From contig JALORC010000025.1 in the NCBI GenBank assembly GCA_025459175.1, positions 1 to 61,620 of the forward strand: 61,620 nucleotides of DNA, given 5' to 3'. The position numbers and the translations under genes are program-made. The stretch's first letter is position 1. Every line of letters begins with the position of its first letter. Positions 37,003 to 45,399 of this stretch are shown one piece after another. The notes under the pieces are model-generated. The model did no database searches and was not told where the DNA came from. It was given only the letters and a program-made list of their open reading frames with translations. The DNA is from Planctomycetota bacterium (GTDB lineage: Bacteria; Planctomycetota; UBA1135; UBA2386).

Positions 37003-37185
37003 ATGCTGCGCCAGTTCTTGTCGAGCACCACGCTCTACGACCTGCCCCTCATCGCGATGGGCATCTTCGTCACCATCTTCCTGACCGTGCTGGTCCGCAC
37101 GCATCGCAAGGCGCGCAGCGCCGAGTACGACGCGATGGCCAGTCTGCCGCTGCAGGACGACACCCACGGGAGCAACCTGTCATGA
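37003..37185 (+). CDS. ccoQ: CcoQ, small subunit of cbb3 oxidase
   Basis: 60 residues. The ATG at 37003 was preferred over an in-frame GTG at 36997 because AGGAGG at 36988-36993 lies 9 bases before it. One transmembrane helix (YDLPLIAMGIFVTIFLTVLV) and a short cytoplasmic tail with LPLQDD. Position between ccoNO and ccoP supports CcoQ, which stabilises the complex. Overlaps ccoP by 4 bases. Confidence 0.82.
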   Translation: MLRQFLSSTTLYDLPLIAMGIFVTIFLTVLVRTHRKARSAEYDAMASLPLQDDTHGSNLS

Positions 37186-37742
37186 GCAACCCCAACGTTC
37201 GCGCGCACTCGTTCGACGGCATCGAGGAGTTCGACAACCGCCTGCCCAACTGGTGGCTGTGGACCTTCTACACCGCCTGCATCTTCTCGGTCGGCTACTG
37301 GATCTACTACCACACGATCGGCACCGGCGATCAGCCATACGAGGCGTTCCTGCACGAGCAGCAGGCGGCTGCCGCACGCCTCGAGGCCCAGCTGGCGGCG
37401 AACCCGATCAACGACGAGTCGCTGCTGAAGCTCGCCAAGGAGACCGCGTTCGTCGCCGAGGGCGAGAAGATCTTCAAGGACATGACCAAGTGCGCGCTGT
37501 GCCACAAGCCCGACGGCGGCGGCCTGATCGGGCCGAACCTGACCGACGACATGTGGATCTACGGCAGCCGGCCGATGGACATCTACGAGACGATCCTGAA
37601 GGGGCGGCCGCGCGGCATGCTGGCGCACGAGGCCCAGGGGGTCGGATTCGTGCAGCGCGCCACGGCCTACGTGCTGTCGATCAAGAACACCAACGTCGCC
37701 GGCGGCAAGGCGCCGGAGCCCGACGCCAAGAAAGCCCCGTAA
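37182..37742 (+). CDS. ccoP: CcoP-like subunit of cbb3 oxidase with a single c-type haem
   Basis: 186 residues. The N-terminus is the CcoP signature: DGIEEFDNRLPNWWLWTFYT, in the first transmembrane helix. One cytochrome c domain follows with KCALCHKPDGGG (about 104) and distal-Met region around RGMLAHEA. Canonical CcoP has two haem c groups and about 300 residues; only one is present here. Two stop codons in a row (TAATAA) end the gene. It transfers electrons to CcoO/CcoN from a soluble donor. Confidence 0.9.
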   Translation: MSNPNVRAHSFDGIEEFDNRLPNWWLWTFYTACIFSVGYWIYYHTIGTGDQPYEAFLHEQQAAAARLEAQLAANPINDESLLKLAKETAFVAEGEKIFKDMTKCALCHKPDGGGLIGPNLTDDMWIYGSRPMDIYETILKGRPRGMLAHEAQGVGFVQRATAYVLSIKNTNVAGGKAPEPDAKKAP

Positions 37743-37772
37743 TAAGCAGCCGTCGGCGGCATTCTCTACTAC

Positions 37773-39263
37773 ATGGTTGAGTTCGAGAGCAATCGTCCCG
37801 CCGGCGGCGCCGGGGATGCAACGCCCGGCGCCCCGCCGGTGACGGTCGCCAAACCCACCGTCGTGAAGGGCAAGGCGGTGGTGCGCCGCCCGGACGTCGA
37901 CACGCTGTTCAGCATCAACGCCGACGGTTCGCGCAACGCGATCCACCCGGCCGATGTGCGCGGTCGCTTCCAGCTGCGCAAGCACCTGCTGTGGTACGTG
38001 CTGATCGCGATCTACCTGCTGCTGCCGTGGCTCCGCGTCGGCGGCCACCCGGCGCTGCTGATCGACCTGCCGGCGCGGCACTTCTTCCTGTTCGGCCACA
38101 CGTTCAACGCGCAGGACTTCTGGTTCGCGTTCTTCTTCGTCACCGGGCTCGGCTTCGCGCTGTTCGTCACCGCGGCGCTGTTCGGGCGGTCGTGGTGTGG
38201 CTACGCGTGCCCGCAGACGGTGTTCCTCGAAGGTGTGTTCCGCCGCCTCGAACGCCTGATCGAAGGCCCGGCCGCCGCGCGCGCCAAACTCGACCAGGCG
38301 CCGTTGGCGGCGAAGTTCTGGCGCCGCGGGCTGAAGCTGGTCGTGTTCCTGCTGCTGGCGGCGGTGATCTCGCACAGCTTCCTCGGCTACTTCATGCCGA
38401 CCGAGGTGCTGCTCGAAGCGGTCACCTCGGCGCCCGGCAAGCACCCGACCGCGTTCGTGTTCATGCTGGTGTCGACCGGCATCCTGTTCGTCAACTTCAC
38501 CTGGTTCCGCGAGCAGACCTGCATCGTCGTGTGCCCGTACGGCCGCCTGCAGGGCGCGCTCTACGACCCGGACACGATCCTGGTCGGCTACGACGGCAAG
38601 CGTGGGGAACCGCGCGGCGCAGCCGGCAAGGAAGGTGCGGGCGACTGCGTCGACTGCTACCGCTGCGTGTCGGTGTGCCCGACCGGCATCGACATCCGCA
38701 ACGGCACCCAGCTCGAGTGCGTCGGCTGCGCCAACTGCATCGACGCCTGCGACGACGTGATGCAGAAGCTCGGCCGGCCGAAGGGGCTGGTGCGCTTCGA
38801 CAGCCAGCGCGGCTTCGACACCGGCGTGCGGCGCTTCTGGCGCGGCCGCGTGTTCCTCTACATGGTGCTGCTGCTGGCCGGACTGTCGGCCGTGACGCTG
38901 GCGCTGACCCGGCGCCGGCCGTTCGAGGCGTCGTTGGTGCGGGCGCCCGGCGGCGCCTACCAGATCGAAGGCGAGCGCGTGCACAACACGTTCGACCTGC
39001 AGCTGATCAACAAGCGGCCGGCGGCGCGCAAGTTCACGATCGTGGTCAAGGGCCCCGAGGGCGCCGAGACGATCGTCGCCCAGCGCGAGCTCGAACTCGC
39101 GTCGCTCGAGGACCGGCGCATCCCGGTGCACGTGTATCTGTCGACCAAGGACTTCAAGCAGGGGCTGCGCGCGGAGCTCGAGGTCACGTGTGAGGATCCC
39201 GACGGCGCGCTGGTGCGCCTGGCGACGGCGCCGCTGCTGGGGCCGAGCTCCGGCGGGCGCTGA
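37773..39263 (+). CDS. ccoG: cbb3 oxidase accessory protein CcoG (FixG)
   Basis: 496 residues. An N-terminal linker is followed by membrane helices (HLLWYVLIAIYLLLPWLRVG, FWFAFFFVTGLGFALFVTAA, LVVFLLLAAVISHSFLGYF) and a ferredoxin-like region with two [4Fe-4S] motifs: CVDCYRCVSVCPTG (about 292) and CVGCANCIDACDD (about 315), plus CGYACPQTVFLEG. The C-terminus forms an immunoglobulin-like domain (FTIVVKGPEGAETIVAQREL), as in FixG/CcoG. The protein reduces Cu(II) for delivery to the oxidase. Starts 30 bases after ccoP. Confidence 0.94.
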   Translation: MVEFESNRPAGGAGDATPGAPPVTVAKPTVVKGKAVVRRPDVDTLFSINADGSRNAIHPADVRGRFQLRKHLLWYVLIAIYLLLPWLRVGGHPALLIDLPARHFFLFGHTFNAQDFWFAFFFVTGLGFALFVTAALFGRSWCGYACPQTVFLEGVFRRLERLIEGPAAARAKLDQAPLAAKFWRRGLKLVVFLLLAAVISHSFLGYFMPTEVLLEAVTSAPGKHPTAFVFMLVSTGILFVNFTWFREQTCIVVCPYGRLQGALYDPDTILVGYDGKRGEPRGAAGKEGAGDCVDCYRCVSVCPTGIDIRNGTQLECVGCANCIDACDDVMQKLGRPKGLVRFDSQRGFDTGVRRFWRGRVFLYMVLLLAGLSAVTLALTRRRPFEASLVRAPGGAYQIEGERVHNTFDLQLINKRPAARKFTIVVKGPEGAETIVAQRELELASLEDRRIPVHVYLSTKDFKQGLRAELEVTCEDPDGALVRLATAPLLGPSSGGR

Positions 39264-39377
39264 CGCGGGGCTCTCCCAGGTCGCCTTCGCCATGCCACGG
39301 GCCGTGCCTGGCAAGGATGGCCGCGAGCCGCAGCTGGTGCACCACGTCGCGCACGGCCTGGTCGAAGTTGGTCAACA

Positions 39378-39414
39378 CCTTGAAAATTGAAACGAAGCGT
39401 TGCAGATTTCAAGG
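39378..39414. repeat. 37-base imperfect dyad before the second ATPase gene
   Basis: Two 17-base arms (39378-39394 and 39398-39414) separated by AAG match at 14 of 17 positions when one is reverse-complemented; the outer 8 bases are perfect (CCTTGAAA / TTTCAAGG). The repeat ends one base before the ATG of the ATPase at 39416, and is AT-richer than the surroundings. Likely operator or mobile-unit end. Compare the repeats at 29378-29424. Confidence 0.75.
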
Positions 39415-39415
39415 C

Positions 39416-40576
39416 ATGGCGATGGACCGTTGGCGGGTTCGTGAGCGTGTCGAAACGGCTCTTCGTCGCTACCCGGTGGTTGCGTTGCTAGGCATGAGGC
39501 AGGTCGGCAAGACCACTTTGGCGCGCGAGATCGCCGGGCGGCGTCGCGGCCCGGTGCAGTTCTTCGACCTCGAGGACGACCGTCAGCTCGCGCGTTTGCG
39601 CGAACCGCTGGCCGCCCTGGAACCGCTGCGCGGCTTGGTGGTCCTTGACGAGGTGCAGCGGCTCCCTGAGTTGTTCCGCAGCTTGCGTGTGCTCGCGGAC
39701 CGACCGCGTACCCCGGCGCGGTTCCTCGTCCTGGGCAGTGCCTCGGGTGATCTGCTGCACCAAAGCTCCGAGAGTCTCGCCGGGCGGATCACCTATATCC
39801 CGGTCAGTGGCTTCACTCTCGAGGAAGTCGGGCTCGAGCGCCTCGACGAACGGTGGCTTCGTGGTGGTCTGCCCGGCTCCCTGTTGGCTCGCAGCGACGC
39901 GGCGAGTTCGGACTGGCGACGCAGCTACGTGACGACCCTGCTGGAGCGCGATTTGCCGCAGCTCGGCGTGCGAGTGCCAGCGACGACCATGCGGCGGTTC
40001 TGGTCGATGCTCGCGCATTGGCACGGCCAGATCTGGAACGGCTCCGAGTTCGGCAGCTCGTTCGGCATCTCGCACACGGCCGTTCGCAACTACCTCGACG
40101 TGATGACTGACGCGATGGTGGCGGTGCAGTTGCAGCCATGGCACGAGAACCTCGGTAAGCGTCAGGTCAAGTCGCCCAAGATCTACCTTGCCGACAGCGG
40201 CCTGCTGCACACTCTGCTGCAGATCGACTCGCGAGACGCGTTGTTGGGGCACCCGAAGGTCGGCGCCTCCTGGGAGGGGACGATGTTGCAGGAGACGGTG
40301 GCGCATGTCGGCGCGCATCCCGAGGAGCGGTTCTTCTGGTCGACGCACTCGGGTGCCGAACTCGATTTGTTGATCGTGCGCGGCAAGCGACGCCTCGGCT
40401 TCGAGTTCAAGCACAGTTCCCAGCCGGCTCCGACGACGAGCATGCGCGTCGCGATGAAGGACCTGAAGCTCGACAAACTCGTCGTGGTCCACGCAGGCAA
40501 CGACAGCTTTCCGCTGGGCGATGGCATCCGGGCGGTGGCTGCGAAACGACTGTTGGTCGACGTCGACCCGCTGTGA
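39416..40576 (+). CDS. AAA ATPase with DUF4143-type C-terminal domain
   Basis: 386 residues from the ATG at 39416; an ATG two codons later is equally good. Walker A is LLGMRQVGKTTLAREI, Walker B LRGLVVLDEVQRLPELF and the sensor RFLVLGSASGDLLHQ. The C-terminal DUF4143 region includes FGSSFGISHTAVRNYLDVM (winged helix), KIYLADSGLLHTLL and the nuclease-like WSTHSGAELDLLIVRGKRR with GFEFKHS, which keeps an acidic-E-x-K arrangement and could be active. It is only distantly related to the ATPase at 29455, yet has the same layout: dyad upstream, single gene, no partner. Confidence 0.9.
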   Translation: MAMDRWRVRERVETALRRYPVVALLGMRQVGKTTLAREIAGRRRGPVQFFDLEDDRQLARLREPLAALEPLRGLVVLDEVQRLPELFRSLRVLADRPRTPARFLVLGSASGDLLHQSSESLAGRITYIPVSGFTLEEVGLERLDERWLRGGLPGSLLARSDAASSDWRRSYVTTLLERDLPQLGVRVPATTMRRFWSMLAHWHGQIWNGSEFGSSFGISHTAVRNYLDVMTDAMVAVQLQPWHENLGKRQVKSPKIYLADSGLLHTLLQIDSRDALLGHPKVGASWEGTMLQETVAHVGAHPEERFFWSTHSGAELDLLIVRGKRRLGFEFKHSSQPAPTTSMRVAMKDLKLDKLVVVHAGNDSFPLGDGIRAVAAKRLLVDVDPL

Positions 40577-40688
40577 GCTTCGCGCGGCTGCGGAGCGCCG
40601 GCATGATCCAGGGGACAAGGTGCCTGGCCGACGTCACCTGCGCGTGGCGCGCATCACCCGATCCGGGATGCGACGGCTCCACGGTTGC

Positions 40689-42020
40689 TCACTCGGCAGG
40701 GGCTTGCGGCAGCCAGACGCGGAACGTCGCACCCTGGCCCGGCGCGCTGTCGACGCGGATCGTGCCGCCGTAGCCCTCGACGATGCTGCGGCTGATCGAC
40801 AGTCCCAGTCCCGTGCCGCCGCGCGCGCGCTTGGTGGTCACGAACGGCTCGAAGATGCGTTCGCCGAGCTGGCCCGGGATGCCCGGGCCGTTGTCGCGCA
40901 CGGTGAACACGACGCCCGTCCCCTCGACCTGCGCCGCCAGCCACACGCAGCGGTGATCGCGTTCGCCCTGCAGCAGCGCGTCCTTGGCGTTGATCAGCAG
41001 GTTGAGCAGCACCTGCTGGATCTGCTGCGGCCGCGCGTGGACCTGCGGCAGGTGGTCGGGCACGTCGACCTGCAGCGTGACGCCGTGGCGCTTCCAGTTC
41101 TCGCCGAGCAGCCGCAGCGTGCGCTGGACGACTTCCGGCAGCGAGGTCGGTTGGGGGCGGTCGCGGTCGTCGCGGGCGAACTGCAGCAGATCGCGCACGA
41201 TGTCGGCGATGCGGGTGCTCTCCTCGATGATGACCTGGCAGTTGGAGACGGCGTCGTCGCCGTCCTGCACCAGCTGCGCGCAGTTGATCACGGTGTTGAT
41301 CGGGTTGTTGATCTCGTGGGCGACGCCGGCGGCGAGCTCGCCGACCGCCGCCAGCCGTTCGGTCTGCGCCAGCTTGGTCTGCATCTCCTTGCGATCGGTG
41401 ATGTCGCGGATCACCGCGGTGAAGAAGCGGCGGCCGACGCTGGTGCCCTCGCCGACCGACAGGTCGATCGGGAACTCGCTGCCGTCCCGGCGCCGGCCGA
41501 TGACCTCCCGGCCGATGCCGATGATGCGCTTCTCGCCGGTGCTCAGGTAGCGGCGCAGGTAGCCGTCGTGTTCGTCGCGATACGGCTGCGGCATCAGCAT
41601 CGACACGTTGTGGCCGATCACGTCCGCGGCCGGGTAGCCGAACATGCGCTCGGCGGCGCCGTTGCAGGTCTCGATGCTGCCGCGGGCGTCGATCGTGACG
41701 ATGCCCTCGGTGGCGGTGTCGACGATCGCCTGCCAACGGGCGGCGTGGCTGGCGGCGCTGGCGAGCGCTTCGCCGCGCTGGCGCTCGACGCTCCAGATCG
41801 TGCTCTGCAGCGACCGGGCGGTGCGGGCGCGGCACCACGGGCGGAACAGCGCCAGTGCGGTCGTGGCCCCGGCCAGCACCAGGGCGGCGTTGCCGAGCAC
41901 CGAGCCGTGTTGCCACCAGGCCACCGCCCAGGCCCCGGCCGCGGCCACCGCCATCAGCCGGTCGTTGCGCCGGGCGATGGCGTGGTCGAACTCTGGCGCT
42001 GGATCGAGTGGGGCACTCAT
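40689..42020 (-). CDS. FixL-like PAS sensor histidine kinase
   Basis: 443 residues from the ATG at 42018-42020. Two membrane-spanning stretches occur near residues 20-60 (AVAAAGAWAVAWW, ALVLAGATTALALF). A PAS domain follows (WQAIVDTATEGIVTIDARGS) that reads like FixL: MLMPQPYRDEHDGYLRRYL with the haem-ligand His (about 151), then GIGREVIGRRRDGSEFPIDL with the distal Arg. The kinase core has the H-box AAGVAHEINNPINTVI, and N, G1 and G2 boxes (LLINAKDALL, DNGPGIPG, GTGLGLSISRSI). The protein is probably a membrane-bound oxygen or redox sensor, but PAS domains with this motif do not always bind haem. It diverges from the REC-HK gene. Confidence 0.88.
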   Translation of the reverse strand: MSAPLDPAPEFDHAIARRNDRLMAVAAAGAWAVAWWQHGSVLGNAALVLAGATTALALFRPWCRARTARSLQSTIWSVERQRGEALASAASHAARWQAIVDTATEGIVTIDARGSIETCNGAAERMFGYPAADVIGHNVSMLMPQPYRDEHDGYLRRYLSTGEKRIIGIGREVIGRRRDGSEFPIDLSVGEGTSVGRRFFTAVIRDITDRKEMQTKLAQTERLAAVGELAAGVAHEINNPINTVINCAQLVQDGDDAVSNCQVIIEESTRIADIVRDLLQFARDDRDRPQPTSLPEVVQRTLRLLGENWKRHGVTLQVDVPDHLPQVHARPQQIQQVLLNLLINAKDALLQGERDHRCVWLAAQVEGTGVVFTVRDNGPGIPGQLGERIFEPFVTTKRARGGTGLGLSISRSIVEGYGGTIRVDSAPGQGATFRVWLPQAPAE

Positions 42021-42167
42021 CACCGGCCTGCTGTACGCGGCGGTCGGGCCGTCGTCTACGCCCAAGGTCGTAGCACGTTTGCGCACATCGGCCCGGATCT
42101 CGCCGTAGCCGGCGCCGACAGAATCCGTAGCGCTAGCCCCACCGCCTCTCGCCCACCGATCGCTCCC

Positions 42168-43268
42168 ATGGCCAGGATCGTACTGATCGATGACGAAGCC
42201 CGTCTGCTGCAGACGTTGGCCCGGTTCCTGGAACAGCAGGGGCACCAGGTCGTGCGCGGCAGCAGCTTCCACGCCGTCGAGGCGCAGCTGCGGCCGGGAC
42301 TGTTCGAGGTGCTGATCACCGACATCGTGATGCCGGATTTCGACGGCATGAAGGTGCTGCAGGAGGTGGTCGGCGAGCGGCAGTGCCAGGAGCCCGTGAT
42401 CCTGATCACCGGCGAACCCAACCTGCAGACCGCTTCCGAGGCGGTCCGGCGCGGCGCGTTCGACTACATCAGCAAGCCGGTCACCAAGGACAAGCTGCTC
42501 GAGGCGGTGTCGCGCGGCCTGCGCCACGTGCAGCTGCTGCGCGAACGCGACCAGGCCCGGCAGATGGAGATGCAGGTGCTGAAGAACCTCGCCGCGCTCG
42601 GCGAGTCGGCGTCGGTGCTCAGTCACGAGATCCGCACCCCGATCACCAGCCTGCGGCACGCGCTGCGGGCGGTCGGCGACAAGCTCGGGGTCGAGGACCG
42701 GGTGCTGATCGAGGAGTTCGTCGGCAACCTCAACCGCATCGAGCGCATGCTCGGGCAGACTCTGTCGTTCGCGAAGCCGCTGCAGTTGCAGCTGCAGCAG
42801 ATGGACGCCGGCGAGCTGGTCCGCCGCGCCGTGCAGGAGGTTGGCCACCTGCCGGCGTTCGCCGGTATGTCGGTCGACCAGGAGATCGAGTCGGGACTGT
42901 CGCTGCGCGTGGACCCGCAGCTGCTCGGCGAGGTCTTGACCAATCTGCTGCGCAACGCCGGCGAGGCCTGCAGCGGCAAGGGCCATGTCACGATCGTGTT
43001 CCGGCGCGAAGCCTCCGGTCCGGTGCTCGAGGTCGGGGACGACGGCCCCGGGGTCCCTGCGAACTTGCGCGAAGAAATCTTCAAACCGTTCCGTAGTTCG
43101 AAGGACTACGGCACGGGTATCGGCCTCGCCTTCTGTCGTAAGGTGGTCGAATCCCACGGCGGCAACATCGGCCTGGTCCAACGGCCGGGCGACGGTGCCT
43201 GCTTCCGAGTAGCGCTGCCGCCTGCCGCGGCAGCCGGCCCCGCTGCACCCTCCGGAGAATCACGATGA
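42168..43268 (+). CDS. Hybrid histidine kinase with N-terminal receiver domain
   Basis: 366 residues from the ATG at 42168. Residues 1-120 are a receiver domain (ARIVLIDDEARLL, phosphoacceptor in LITDIVMPDFDGM about 52, lysine in YISKPVTKDK). A short coiled coil leads to a HisKA/HATPase pair: ASVLSHEIRTPITSLRHAL (His about 155), LTNLLRNAGEAC, GDDGPGVPAN, GTGIGLAFCRKV. No sensor or membrane segment is present, so it is cytoplasmic and probably driven by another kinase. The stop overlaps the next gene by ATGA. Confidence 0.92.
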   Translation: MARIVLIDDEARLLQTLARFLEQQGHQVVRGSSFHAVEAQLRPGLFEVLITDIVMPDFDGMKVLQEVVGERQCQEPVILITGEPNLQTASEAVRRGAFDYISKPVTKDKLLEAVSRGLRHVQLLRERDQARQMEMQVLKNLAALGESASVLSHEIRTPITSLRHALRAVGDKLGVEDRVLIEEFVGNLNRIERMLGQTLSFAKPLQLQLQQMDAGELVRRAVQEVGHLPAFAGMSVDQEIESGLSLRVDPQLLGEVLTNLLRNAGEACSGKGHVTIVFRREASGPVLEVGDDGPGVPANLREEIFKPFRSSKDYGTGIGLAFCRKVVESHGGNIGLVQRPGDGACFRVALPPAAAAGPAAPSGESR

Positions 43269-43930
43269 CCGACAAGCAGACGATCACGATCATCCTCGTC
43301 GACGACCAGGCGATCGTTCGGGCCGCCTTCAAGTCGCTGCTCGAGCGCCTGCCGCACTTCAAGGTCGTCGGTGACGCCCCGGATGCGCGCGCCGGCATCG
43401 AGCTGGCGCAGAAGCTCAAGCCCGACATCGCGATCCTCGACATCACGATGGCCGGCATGTCCGGCATCGATGCCGTCGGACCGCTGAAGAAGGCCTCGCC
43501 GCAGACGCGCGTGCTGATGGCGTCGCAGCACGAGGGCATGAAGTTCGTGCAGCAGGCGCTGCAGGCCGGTGCCGACGGGTACCTGTCGAAGGACAGCGAG
43601 CCGGAGGAACTGGCGCTGGCGATCGAGTCGATCCGCCGCGGCGATTCGTATCTGTCACCGAAGGTGGCCAACGGCATCATGGCGCGCGCGGTGCGCGGTG
43701 AGGCGCCGGTCAGCAGCGACTCGACGGCGCTGTCGGTGCTGACACCGCGCGAGCGCGAGGTGTTCCAGCTGCTGGCGCTCGGCAAGGCCAACAAGGAGGT
43801 CGCGGCGATGCTCGGGCTGTCGCTCGGCACGGTGAAGAAGCACCGCGAGAACCTGCAGCGCAAGCTCGACTGCCACTCCGCCGCCGAGCTGGCGCGACTG
43901 GCGATCCGCGAAGGTCTGCTGAACGTCTGA
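43265..43930 (+). CDS. NarL/FixJ-family response regulator
   Basis: 221 residues. Receiver: TIILVDDQAIVRAAFKSL, phosphoacceptor in IAILDITMAGMSGIDAV (about 59), lysine in DGYLSKDSEPEEL. LuxR-type HTH: LTPREREVFQLLALGKANKEVAAMLGLSLGTVKKH is split as LTPREREVFQLLALGKA and NKEVAAMLGLSLGTVKKH (about 158-190). Translationally coupled to the REC-HK gene. It is the DNA-binding output of this signalling block. Targets are unknown; the nearby cbb3 genes are the obvious candidates. Confidence 0.94.
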   Translation: MTDKQTITIILVDDQAIVRAAFKSLLERLPHFKVVGDAPDARAGIELAQKLKPDIAILDITMAGMSGIDAVGPLKKASPQTRVLMASQHEGMKFVQQALQAGADGYLSKDSEPEELALAIESIRRGDSYLSPKVANGIMARAVRGEAPVSSDSTALSVLTPREREVFQLLALGKANKEVAAMLGLSLGTVKKHRENLQRKLDCHSAAELARLAIREGLLNV

Positions 43931-43978
43931 TTCGTCCGGCGCGCGCCGGCGCAGCGACGTGGGCCGGCTCTCGGCCGT

Positions 43979-44422
43979 TCAGCTCTTCGAGCGCACGGTC
44001 AGCACCGGGCACTCCGCGAGCCGGACCACGCGTTCGGCCGAACTGCCGAGGATCGCGTGCTTGATGCCGGTGTGACCGTGGGTGCCCATCACGATCATGT
44101 CGGCACCCCGTTCCTTGGCGCAGGCCAGGATCATGTCGTGCGGCACACCGTCGCGCAGTTCGACGGCGGTGCGCACGCCGGCCGGCAGGCCCTTCTGCAC
44201 CTCGGCGAGCTGCTCCTTGGCGCGGGTGTGCAGCTCGTCGCGCAGGTGCGGGAACGCCGACGCCATGCCGAGCCCGCGGATCGGGTAGTTCAGTTCGGGC
44301 AGCACGTAGAGCAGCAGCAGCTCGGCGCCGAACGATCGCGCCAGCTCGGCGGCATAGGCGAGGGCGTGGCTGGCGGTCGGCGAGAAGTCGATCGGGCAGA
44401 CGATGCGGCGGATCTGGGTCAT
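43979..44422 (-). CDS. Universal stress protein (UspA family)
   Basis: 147 residues from the ATG at 44420-44422. IRRIVCPIDFSPTASHALAY is the family N-terminus and GADMIVMGTHGHTGIKHAIL with GSSAERVVRLAECPVLTVR the ATP-binding C-terminus (G2xG9xGS/T). UspA proteins bind ATP and are induced by stress. It converges with the response regulator and may be controlled by the same system. Confidence 0.93.
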   Translation of the reverse strand: MTQIRRIVCPIDFSPTASHALAYAAELARSFGAELLLLYVLPELNYPIRGLGMASAFPHLRDELHTRAKEQLAEVQKGLPAGVRTAVELRDGVPHDMILACAKERGADMIVMGTHGHTGIKHAILGSSAERVVRLAECPVLTVRSKS

Positions 44423-44538
44423 GGGTCCTCGGCGCCTGGGCAGCCGGCAGCGATGGGCGACCGGCCCTTCCAGAATCGGCTCCTGGCCGCCGCCTGCAAG
44501 TACGGACTTCGGCCAATCGCGGCTAACCTGGAGCCGCA

Positions 44539-45396
44539 ATGGATCTCGAACCCTTGGGCATCGTGCCGCCGGACTCCGACGGCCAGGTCGGCCGCGACCC
44601 GGTGGTGCAGCAGATCGAGGAGCTGCTCGACGCGGACCGTCTCGAAGAAGCTCTGGCGGCGATCGAGGCGGCGATCGAGAAGGGGCAGGGCAACCCGCTC
44701 GACCTGACGTTCCTGCTCGGCGACACCTATCTCGGGCTCGGTCGAGCCGCCGATGCCGAGCAGCAGTTCCGCGCCGTGCTCGAACACGATCCCGACTGCC
44801 CGGCGTCGCGCTGCTGGCTGGCGATGGCGTTGTTCCTGCAGTGGCGCTTCGACGAAGCCGAGGTCGCCGTCGCCGCCGCGCGCGAGCTGCCTGATGCGAT
44901 CGTCGACGCGACGGTGATCCACGCGATGCTGCTCGAGCGGCGCGGGCTCTTCGACGACGCCGAGCCGTTCTTCCTTCGCGCTGCCGCGGCGGCGCCCGAC
45001 AAGTATCCGCCGCCGGTGCGGATGAGCCGGGCCGAGTTCGATCGCGAGCTGCGCAAGGCGATGCGGCAGCTGCCCAAGCAGTTCCGGCAGGCATTCGATC
45101 GGGTGCCGGTGGTGGTGCAGGACGTGCCCGAGGCGCGGCTCGCCGAAGGGGCCGATCGCGACGAGGTGGCGCCCGACATCCTCGGGCTGTTCGACGGCAT
45201 CCCGCTGCCGGAGACCAGCGAGTTCGACGGCGTGCCGCTGCGGCCGAACACGATCTACCTGTTCCAGCGCAACCTCGAGCGCGCCGCGAAGGATCGCGCC
45301 GACCTGGTCGAGCAGATCCGCATCACGCTGTATCACGAACTCGGCCACTACCTCGGTTTCGAGGAAGAGGACATGGACGATCTGGGGCTCGCCTGA
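44539..45396 (+). CDS. TPR protein with C-terminal zincin-type metalloprotease domain (MMP_TTHA0227-like)
   Basis: 285 residues. Residues 25-170 contain TPR-like helices (LEEALAAIEAAIEKGQGNPL, LGLGRAADAEQQFRAVLEHD, AMALFLQWRFDEAEVAVAAA). The remainder is the zincin_1 domain: FRQAFDRVPVVVQDVPE, then LFQRNLERAAKDRADLVEQI and the metal site TLYHELGHYLGFEEEDM (HExxH at about 267). The family is widespread and its substrate is not known. TPR plus metallopeptidase suggests it acts on protein partners. Confidence 0.88.
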   Translation: MDLEPLGIVPPDSDGQVGRDPVVQQIEELLDADRLEEALAAIEAAIEKGQGNPLDLTFLLGDTYLGLGRAADAEQQFRAVLEHDPDCPASRCWLAMALFLQWRFDEAEVAVAAARELPDAIVDATVIHAMLLERRGLFDDAEPFFLRAAAAAPDKYPPPVRMSRAEFDRELRKAMRQLPKQFRQAFDRVPVVVQDVPEARLAEGADRDEVAPDILGLFDGIPLPETSEFDGVPLRPNTIYLFQRNLERAAKDRADLVEQIRITLYHELGHYLGFEEEDMDDLGLA

Positions 45397-45399
45397 CCG

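Noticed and set aside
39264..39377. Minus-strand frame VLTNFDQAVRDVVHQLRL next to the ATPase dyad, possible gene remnant
   Set aside because: It is under 40 residues before it enters ccoG antisense, and I recognise no family. It may be a scar of the ATPase insertion, but cannot be supported.
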